A DNA stretch of 64,000 nucleotides from positions 103,228,942 to 103,292,941 of the forward strand of contig CM038044.1 of the NCBI GenBank assembly GCA_021397845.1, given 5' to 3'. The first letter of the stretch is position 1. Each line of letters begins with the position of its first letter. The position numbers and the translations under genes are program-made. This DNA is from Areca catechu (taxonomy: Eukaryota > Streptophyta > Magnoliopsida > Arecales > Arecaceae). This document shows, piece by piece, positions 57,512 through 64,000 of the stretch. The notes beneath the pieces were generated by a model. The model was given only the letters and a program-made list of their open reading frames with translations. It made no database searches and had not been told where the DNA came from.

Positions 57512-59051
57512 TGATGGGGACATCAAAACCCATCCGGGTTTTATTTTTTTAGATTTTTATATTTTTTTTCAAATTTTCTTATTCCAACTATTCCACCTAT
57601 TCCCATTATTCTCATTTTATTCCAGACTTATCCCTAGGTTATCCTTATCATCTTCTTCCTCCATTCTTCCTCCCATAACTTCCATTTTTTTCATTTTTTC
57701 TTCCCACCTGTCCCGGATCCACCACGCCCGACCACCAACGACCCCAACGACCGTCCACCTCCCCCTCGACGTCGATCTCCTCGTGGGAACGCCAGCGAAT
57801 CCCATTGAACCGCCCACGGTCGTGCACCTCTGCGGCTCCACCCACGGCCGTCCACCCCTGTGGCTCCGCCCACGCGGCCCTCCTACACGCCACCGTCTAC
57901 GCTCGACGCTGCCACCACCCCTACTCCACCGCCGCTCCCTCTCGTCCGGAAGACCCACGGCCAAGCCACCGAACTCCGAGCCATCCGAACAACCCAAGGA
58001 CGTCGTTCGCTCCATGGCCGCCTCCCACCTTGCTGCTGTCGCTCCCGTCATCCTCCGCCCCTCGCCGACATCACCGTCGAACGGGATGATGATCTACGAG
58101 CTGCTGCCCTAGTACGGGCTCCCGCTAGGATTCTCCCAAACACGGTGAAGCCGCCACCCCCTCGTCGCCATCCATCTCCCTGCCACTTGTTGTTTCGGGC
58201 TGCGATCCTCGGGCGGAACTTCGACCGTGATTTCTGTGACAGCACAAAACCTAGCAGAATTGTAGCAGTGCGGAAACCCCTCCGGCTCGTCCGCCCTCCA
58301 CCTCACCTACAAGCGCAATGTCCTGGGCCAGATCCTCGCATGCGCTCCAACCCCTCCAGCCCATCTACGTCGCCCGCCCTCCGTCCTATCCGTTCCGCGT
58401 TCCCCACCCCGTACATCGATCATGGAATCAAAGCTTTGATTTCCATCCACGACTCTCTATTCCATGGTCACAGAGGACTTGCACAGATCTTAGAGTAGAA
58501 TATCTTGCACGAATCTCAAAGTTATAGGTTTAGTATTTAATAATAATAATAATAATAAAAATAATAAAATATTTCCATACTTTGTCTTGTAAGCCTATAA
58601 AGAGGCATCCCCCTCTTGTAATTGGAGTAATGAAATTGAATTTTTGAGAAAGAGTCTTGGTTCTACCTCCTTTTGGAGTGGGCTTAGGCCCGTCTTGCCT
58701 TCGCCTGCGGGCGTCGAGGGGTGTGAAGCCCTGGTTATCTTCATTCCACCTTCTCTACCACCTTCATGTCCCTTGTGATTCACTGTAATGGCTCCATTAG
58801 TAAGGTGGGTAGGATGCCCTAGAGGTGTGAGATCTCTCTGTACGGCTCCATTAGTAAGGTGGGTTATCCTAGAGGTGTGAGATCTCTCCGTGAGTGTGAG
58901 TCTCAAGGTTCATGAAAGACCCAACCCCTATCTTCCACCTCCACTGTTCCTTCACCACCCCATTACAAAAAAAAAAAAGAAAACGTATCCTAATCTATGT
59001 GACTTCTAGGCTCACCGTTCGATCCTCCCTTGCCCCACCGGTCCCATATCA
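57512..59051 (+). repeat. Miniature element 3' LTR
   Basis: 1,540 bp partner of 55794-57388. It keeps the GC-rich block (57715-58420), a shorter (AAT)n run (about 58541-58568) and two 54-bp tandem units (58790 and 58844). Open frames of up to 212 codons here (57860-58498) result from high GC content, not from a recognised protein. Confidence 0.88.
58014..58154 (+). pseudogene. DUF538-like gene fragment in the 3' LTR
   Basis: Second copy of the captured fragment: MAASHLAAVAPVILRPSP, then NGMMIYELLP followed by a TAG stop (58110-58112) and YGLPLG. The same one-base deletion before ILPNTVK is present, so the frameshift predates this insertion, while the TAG is private to this LTR. Confidence 0.66.
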
Positions 59052-59056
59052 TAAGG

Positions 59057-59533
59057 TCTATACAGATTGGGAGAGTGATATAGACCAGTACTTTGAATTG
59101 TACGAAATGCCAGAGGAAAGAAAATTTAAATTTGCTAAGCTTAGACTAGTCCGATAGGCTAGATTGTACTAGGAAAACATAGAACGATTGAACCAACAAA
59201 GAGGTGATTTACCTATAGAACATGGCAAGTAATGTAGGTAAAACTTAGGAAGACATACCTACCATTCTCATATGAATAAAAATTGTTGGATCAATGGCAA
59301 AAATTGACTCAAGGAAATAAATCTATCGCTGACCATATAGCCAAATTTGATGAGTTCGTTATGAGGTGTAGTGTAGTCGAATCAGAAGATGTTACCTTAT
59401 CGAAGTTTAGAGCTAGCTTACATGAAGATATCCAGAAGGAGCTTTTCTTGAGAGAGGTTAGTGACTTAGATCAGGCTTACCAGAAGCTAGGGATTACGAA
59501 CGATTTCAGAGGAGACCTGTTACTTATCAACCT
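59057..59533 (+). pseudogene. Chromovirus gag, C-terminal part
   Basis: Resumes gag after the miniature element: VYTDWESDIDQYFELYEMPE, RKFKFAKLRLVR, a stop at 59155, then LDQWQKLTQGNKSIADHIAK and FDEFVMRCSVVESEDVTLSK (59283-59543), the retrotransposon gag core. EDIQKELFLREVSDLDQAYQ parallels the start of this window. It runs into LTR-tail sequence before reaching a knuckle. Confidence 0.8.
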
Positions 59534-59634
59534 GAGTTTATAAAACTGAAAATCATAAAAAAATTAATCTCTATTTTTTTTTTATTAATTAGGTTAATAA
59601 TTAGTAGATTAAGTTTCCATAATTGTCCCGCATC
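59534..59634 (+). repeat. Stray chromovirus LTR-end fragment
   Basis: About 100 bp matching the last 100 bp of the 5' LTR (54399-54494): AAAACTGAAAATCATAAAA, TTAATTAGGTTAATAAT, AATTGTCCCGCATC. It lies inside the internal region at the junction of gag and the inverted block. Confidence 0.85.
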
Positions 59635-60325
59635 GACCAAAGAGGGTTGCATCATGATCATATAACCATGGTCTGCCTAGGATGATACTACTAACCCCCA
59701 TTGGAATCACATCATACCATACTCTCTCCTGGTAAGATTGAATTTGGATTGGGACCTGGCATTGTAACCTAATAGGAATGGATGTCGCGACAATCCAGGA
59801 TACCTTATATTGGCTAGGAAGTGGTACTGTGGGTAAGCCTAAACTCTTTATAGCATTGGTAGATATGGCATTCACACAACTTCCACTATCTATAATAATC
59901 TTACACACTTTATCTCCTAGCTCTGTAAGATATTCGTCCTATGCCAGTCCTCGTTCTTCTTGGTCTGAGCTAGAATACACCTAACTATACCTAGTAGATT
60001 AGATGACTCTATAGGCTCTTCATCACCTTCATACTCTTCTACCAAATCTTCCTTATCTTCATAAATTTCTTCCTCAAATTCTTCAACATTTTCCAGATTC
60101 TTTTCTTCACACTCACCTATATGTAAGGTCCTTACTGGGCAGTCTGCAGCAACATGGCCTATTTTATGACGCCTAAAATATAATGTGTTATGGTTCCTAT
60201 CTCTTTGGACTATAGGTGCCTTTCCTTTATCTTCCCTACGAGCTGGTTGGGAGGTAGGATTGGTTCGGCTAGGTGAAAATCAGCTAGGGCTAGGTCTACT
60301 CCTAGGGGTATTGAACCTATTTGAC
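59635..60325 (-). pseudogene. Inverted zinc-knuckle and protease block of the chromovirus
   Basis: On the minus strand from about 60325: a Pro/Ser/Arg-rich gag tail, a knuckle region with KIGHVAADCPVRTLHIGE (its CxxC half damaged), an acidic linker (ENVEEFEEEIYEDKEDLVEE), then protease CKIIIDSGSCVNAISTNAIK with the DSG triad intact (about 59908-59850), and VSSIILGRPWLYDHDATLFG. These domains should lie on the plus strand between gag (59.5 kb) and RT; here they are reversed and RT is missing. Protease residues 59908-59609 are open. Confidence 0.85.
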
Positions 60326-60605
60326 TCAGGGATAGGAATTGGAGGAGTCTTGAGTCAGGAGAATCACATAGTTGCATTCTTTAGCGAGAAGTTAAACGAT
60401 GCTAAATTAAAATATTCTACTTATGATAAGGAACTGTATGCGGTGGTTCAAGCACTTAGGTGCTGGAGACACTATTTGCTGCCACAAGAGTTTGTACTGT
60501 ATTATGATCATGAAGCTCTTAGATTCCTTAACTCGCAAAAGAAGTTGAATACTAGGCATGGAAAATGGATTGAATATATACAGGCCTATACTTTTGTTTA
60601 GAGAC
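60326..60605 (+). pseudogene. Chromovirus RNase H
   Basis: Starts inside the domain at DSGIGIGGVLSQENHIVAFF (about 60323), then FSEKLNDAKLKYSTYDKELY, VVQALRCWRHYLLPQEFVLY and HEALRFLNSQKKLNTRHGKW. DHEALR has the expected Asp. The open frame ends at 60601. No RT precedes it, so a deletion accompanied the inversion. Confidence 0.83.
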
Positions 60606-60649
60606 ATCAATCGGGTACTGATAACAAGGTTGCTATGTGCTTAGTAGAA

Positions 60650-62180
60650 GATTTATGCTCTTGAATTGTGTTAGTACTAGAGTAGTCGGATTTGAGAAGT
60701 TAAAGGATAAATATGAAAATTATTCGGACTTTGGTGAAATCTATAAGGCAGTTAAACAATGACCGTTTAGCTCATATAGTGAGTACACTATTCAAGATGG
60801 TTATCTTTTTAAGGAAAGTAAGCTATGTATTGCTAATACTTCACTTAGAGACTTCTTGATTTGGAAAACACATGCTGGAGGTTTAGCTGGACACTTTGGT
60901 AGAAATAAGATAATTTTAGCTTTAGAAGATCAATTCTATTGGACGAACCTTAAAAGGAATGTTGCTCAAATAGTAGCTAGATGTTGAACTTGTACTGTTG
61001 CCAAACAGCAAAAGTAGAACACTGGCTTATACACCCCACTTCCTGTACCGGATTGCTCATGGCAAGATCTTAGCATGGACTTTATTCTTGGATTACCTAA
61101 AACCATTAGGAGAAATGATTCTATATTATAGTGGTTGATAGGTTTTCAAAGATGGCACTTTTACCATGTTCCCAAACTTATGATGCTTCTAAGGTAGTCA
61201 AGTTATTTCTGAATGAAGTGGTTATACTACATGGTTTACCTAGGACCATAGTATCCGATAGGGATGTCTGGTTCACCAATTATTTCTGGAAAATACTCTG
61301 ACATTTAAAGGGATAAAACTTAAATTTTCTGCAGCTTATCACCCTCAAACTGATGGCCAGATTGAGGTTGTGAATCGTAGTCTAGGAAACTTGTTGAGAA
61401 GTTTAGTTGGAGAGCATACTGCCAATTGGGATCTATTGCTGTCTAGAGCTAAATTTGCATATAATAGATCAGTGAATAGATCTACCGGAAAAAGTCCTTT
61501 TGAAATTTTTCATGGATACAAACCTAGAAAACCTCTAGATATCATTCCTTTACCCATGCATGAATGCATCTCAGAGTCTACTGAGTCATATGTTGAGCAT
61601 GTTAGAGAGTTGCATAAAGAGATAAGTAAAAAAATTAATGAAAGCAATGAATCTTATAAACATATGGCTGACACAAGAAAAAGACTCAAAGAATACAATG
61701 AAGGAGACTTTGTCATGGTTAGACTATGACCTGAACGGTTCCCACCTTGAACCATGAAGAAGTTACGTGGCCGTAGTAGTGGACCATACAAAGTAAAAAG
61801 AAAAATTGGACCTAATAACTACGAGCTCGAGTTACCACCTGAACTAGGTATTAGTCCTACTTTCAACATTTCAAACCTTATTGAGTATAGGGAGACAACG
61901 TTGATTCCTAGTGAGCCTTTTAGGCCTAATCCAGTCCTTGAGAGTGAACTAATCCAAGTGTGTCCACCTACCATACCACTAGCCTGGAAAGATAGGATCG
62001 AGCGGATCTTGGACGACAAGATTATCTCTATTCGAGGCAAAGATTACTAATGATATCTGGTTTGTTGGCAAGGATGACCTGAGACTGATGATTTTTGGAT
62101 CACCAGAGAGGACTTGCAAAGAGTTGACCTAGACTTACTAGAGTGCTATCATAGCGAAGTTGATCCATACTCGACAGGGT
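60650..62180 (+). pseudogene. Chromovirus integrase with chromodomain
   Basis: Zinc region at about 60860-61015 (AGGLAGHFGRNK, FYWTNLKRNVAQIVARC then stop), core start WQDLSMDFILGLPKTI (61055), then 61370-61729 open (NRSLGNLLRSLVGEHTANWD, SRAKFAYNRSVNRSTGKSPF), with the Glu region just upstream (DGQIEVVNRS). The post-core domain is at 61670-61900 (GDFVMVRL, GRSSGPYKVKRKIGPNNYEL, ELGISPTFNISNL). The C-terminal chromodomain at about 61985-62150 has DRIERILDDKIISIRGKDY, two stop codons (62048-62052 region) and DFWITREDLQRVDL-like text. Stops also at 61729 and 61748. Confidence 0.83.
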
Positions 62181-62205
62181 CAAGTTTCTTCCATCCGGGG
62201 AGAAT

Positions 62206-63544
62206 TGGTGCGGACACCAGGGCCAGAAAAGATCGACAGGTCGAACCCACTTCCCTGTGGATTACTTGTGAATAAAGTCCTAAACCCAAATCCCTTTTAT
62301 CAACTATAAATATTTTATTTTAAATTTTATTATTTAGGCTTAGTTTGGTTTAGCCCTTTTTACCAACTATAATTAGGATTTTTTATTTTTAGTCTTTTGG
62401 ACCAAACCCCTTTTATCAAGTTGAACCATTTGTTTACATATCTTGCCTTGTGATCAAATTGGATTCCAATTGATCAAGTCGGTTTATTTATTTGGTTGGT
62501 TTAATTAGTCTTGAGTCTTGTAATTATTAGTTGAGTCTTGTAATACAAGGGGGACCCAAGTCTAGACCCATGTGACTTTGTTCTAGCTCAAGACAAGCCA
62601 TGTGACTCCATGTGCTAGCCCAAGTCACTTCCCATATGCAACCACTTCTTGGCGCCACCTTTTTTTAAGAATTTGGACAACATCACATGACTTTTGGATA
62701 TCACTTGACACTTCATCGAGACAATACCACTTGCCATCTCATCGGGACAACATAACACTTGCCATGTCACTCCCTTGGTCGGCCTCTTTATTCATGAATT
62801 GGCACCACTTATTTTTAAGATGAGTAAATGAGAATGAGTCTTCAATTATCACCCTCCCACTTAATTAATTCATTCCAAAAGCAAGAGGAGTCAACCAAGC
62901 TTTTCTTTCTCTTCTTTGTCGCCAACTTCCAAGGAGTTTCAATGTTGTTGATCGCCCAAAGTGAAGGAAATTCAATGTCTTTCAACCTTAAGTATTTTGG
63001 TCAATCAGGTTCCAAGTTGCTCAAGATTAGAAAACTCAAGAATCCTATAAGAACTCTTGAGTTTTCTTCTATTTAGACTGGAGAGTCTACTATCCTGCAG
63101 GAGCCCACATCATCCAGACTCCAGAGTCTAGCAATCAAGGCCAATCCATGAAGCAATCTTGGCCCTTCATCATGACACCTCACCAATCCTCATTATTAGC
63201 ACCCAACTTTGATGGAGATCTTTTGATGTCGCCCACCTTGGAGAGAGCCCCAGTTCAGTCCAAGAGTAGGAGTCCAAGATGCCCAGAGCAAGGTTTCCAG
63301 GAGTTGTTGCCTAAGGAAAACAAATACTAGTCTTTGTAACCCTTACACCTTTGGTTGTTCGAATATAAATACTCCATCAACCTCCCTGTATTATTAATGA
63401 ATTTTTGATGAAATAAAGTGACATTCTGTCCAATTCTTTTCCTTTGCTATGTGCATCACGGGGTGTGAGGCCCTACTTATCTGGACACCATAAAACCCTA
63501 GCCGACCTCTTCCTTCCCTCTTTTCTTTCACTTTTCCATCCTTT
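62206..63544 (+). repeat. Chromovirus 3' LTR, cut by another LTR
   Basis: TGGTGCGGACACCAGGGCC, collinear with 52653 onward, with CGAATATAAATACTCC at about 63360 as the promoter. It stops at CTTTTCCATCCTT (63544), about 480 bp short of the 5' LTR's length, where a new LTR starts. Confidence 0.85.
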
Positions 63545-64000
63545 TGGTGCAGACACCAGAGGCACCAGAATAAGACAGAGATTTCTAAACCCTCTATGGA
63601 TTACTTAGTAGTGTTTGAGTCCAGTTTGTAATAAGGGCTTAGCCTATTTGAGTTCTTTTCATCATTTGAGTCATGTATTCAGAGTTTGATTCATACCAGT
63701 AGGGTTTGGATCAGTCAGTCAAGTCAGCTCTTGTTGAGCTAGTTTTCTTTCTGAGTAATGTAAATGTTAGTCCAAGTCTAATGAAAACTCAGTACAAGTG
63801 AAGACCAATCCAACTTGAAGTTATGAAGACCATGGAAGGCCCAGTAGGAGAAATTGAAAGCCTTGGAATCCTGGAGAGCAGCTTGGAGTGCTGGACCATA
63901 GCCTGAAGCAAACTAGGCTAGCCAAGGCCCATGAGAGGAACCAAGGGGCACCACATTCTTATGGTTACCACCCCTTGGTCGGCCACTTAGGGTCTCCTCC
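63545..64000 (+). repeat. Start of a further chromovirus-like LTR (runs off the window)
   Basis: Begins TGGTGCAGACACCAGAGGCACC, a diverged version of the family LTR start (TGGTGCGGACACCAGGG). The following sequence is not alignable by eye to the LTR at 62206 beyond the first ~80 bp. No ORF. Confidence 0.6.

Larger units (their letters stand above)
55794..59051 (+). mobile_element. Miniature LTR retrotransposon (TRIM-like) with large LTRs and a captured gene fragment
   Basis: A 3,258-bp element with perfect TSD TAAGG (55789-55793 and 59052-59056). LTRs 55794-57388 and 57512-59051 both run TGATGGGGACATC ... CCCATATCA. The core is only 123 bp (57389-57511): PBS TGGTATCAGAGC (57392-57403), an A/G-rich stretch, and a PPT zone (CTCGAGGGAA). 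The core's last ~40 bp resemble the sequence just before the 3' LTR of chromoviruses at 46155-46193 and 62170-62205, so it likely derives from and was mobilised by that family. It has no retroviral gene; each LTR carries a GC-rich gene-like block. Confidence 0.9.
52653..63544 (+). mobile_element. Chromovirus Ty3/gypsy element, rearranged, with nested miniature element
   Basis: LTRs 52653-54495 and 62206-63544 (the latter cut by another LTR), PBS TGGTATCAGAGC at 54499-54510 and PPT CCGGGGAGAAT at about 62195-62205. Internal order: gag (split by the 55794-59051 element), an LTR-tail fragment, an inverted zinc-knuckle/protease block, RNase H, integrase with chromodomain. RT is absent. It belongs to the same family as 1-3490 and is close to 45427-47769. 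Confidence 0.85.

Noticed and set aside
57860..58498. A 212-codon open frame in GC-rich DNA, and several overlapping ones on both strands (55.9-58.5 kb)
   Set aside because: They occur in both LTRs of the miniature element, in up to five frames at once, and are Pro/Arg/Ser-rich as expected for GC-rich DNA. Only the short DUF538-like stretch has a family pattern.

Overview
This window is repeat-rich nuclear DNA of a flowering plant. A monocot is most likely, because the few gene-derived pieces (56.0-56.7 and 57.7-58.5 kb) are very GC-rich and full of Ala/Pro/Arg codons; a palm-like genome would fit, but the species is an inference. I see no intact cellular gene, no tRNA or rRNA gene and no bacterial feature. 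Nearly everything is nested, decaying LTR retrotransposon sequence. Insertion order can be read from target-site duplications (TSDs), LTR ends, tRNA-Met primer-binding sites (PBS) and polypurine tracts (PPT).

Layout. 1-3490: decayed gag-pol of a Ty3/gypsy chromovirus-like element. 3733-9367: a non-autonomous element with 2.1-kb LTRs and a coding-free 1.4-kb core (LARD type), inserted in an old Tat-like LTR (pieces at about 3491-3732 and 9368-9830). 9.8-14.1 kb: the least repetitive stretch, with a complete 233-bp hAT-type MITE and a 134-bp tandem repeat. 14137-44152: a Tat-clade Ty3/gypsy element (LTR, gag, protease, RT, two RNase H domains, integrase, and a 69-bp tandem array in its 3' region). 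Its gag/pol is split by a 22.7-kb Ty1/copia sirevirus (16874-39605, TSD GGTGG). That sirevirus is itself split by a second sirevirus on the opposite strand (20824-32300, TSD CATGT). 44153-49226: a minus-strand Tork/Angela-like Ty1/copia LTR plus 3' internal sequence, itself holding a truncated chromovirus (45427-47769). 49227-49905: a fragment of a sirevirus-type LTR. 49906-52600: a minus-strand Tat gag-to-RT fragment. 52653-63544: a chromovirus with both LTRs, a zinc-knuckle/protease block in inverted orientation, no RT, and a 3,258-bp miniature LTR element (55794-59051, TSD TAAGG) in its gag. 63545-64000: the start of another LTR.

The most unusual items are these. (1) The miniature element at 55794-59051 has two ~1.55-kb LTRs around a 123-bp core, and both LTRs carry what looks like a captured start of a DUF538-family gene. 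(2) Both sireviruses carry an accessory ORF of about 650-690 codons after pol, with a repetitive acidic Asp/Pro/Ile/Ser/Thr-rich middle and an Arg-rich tail. (3) The sirevirus LTRs hold dense arrays of the palindrome GTGTCGACAC, which recurs between pol and the accessory ORF. (4) The two opposed sireviruses form a giant inverted repeat with arms of about 7.3-7.5 kb. (5) A 69-bp tandem array lies downstream of the Tat integrase, as in elements known to seed satellite DNA.

How the parts relate: the autonomous families (sirevirus, Tat, chromovirus) encode capsid, protease, RT/RNase H and integrase. The LARD and the miniature element encode none of these but keep PBS and PPT, so they would have depended on gypsy proteins supplied in trans. 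Every coding region here contains stops or frameshifts. Many stops in the better-preserved inner sirevirus fall where its sister copy has Gln or Trp, as expected from cytosine-methylation-driven C-to-T decay.
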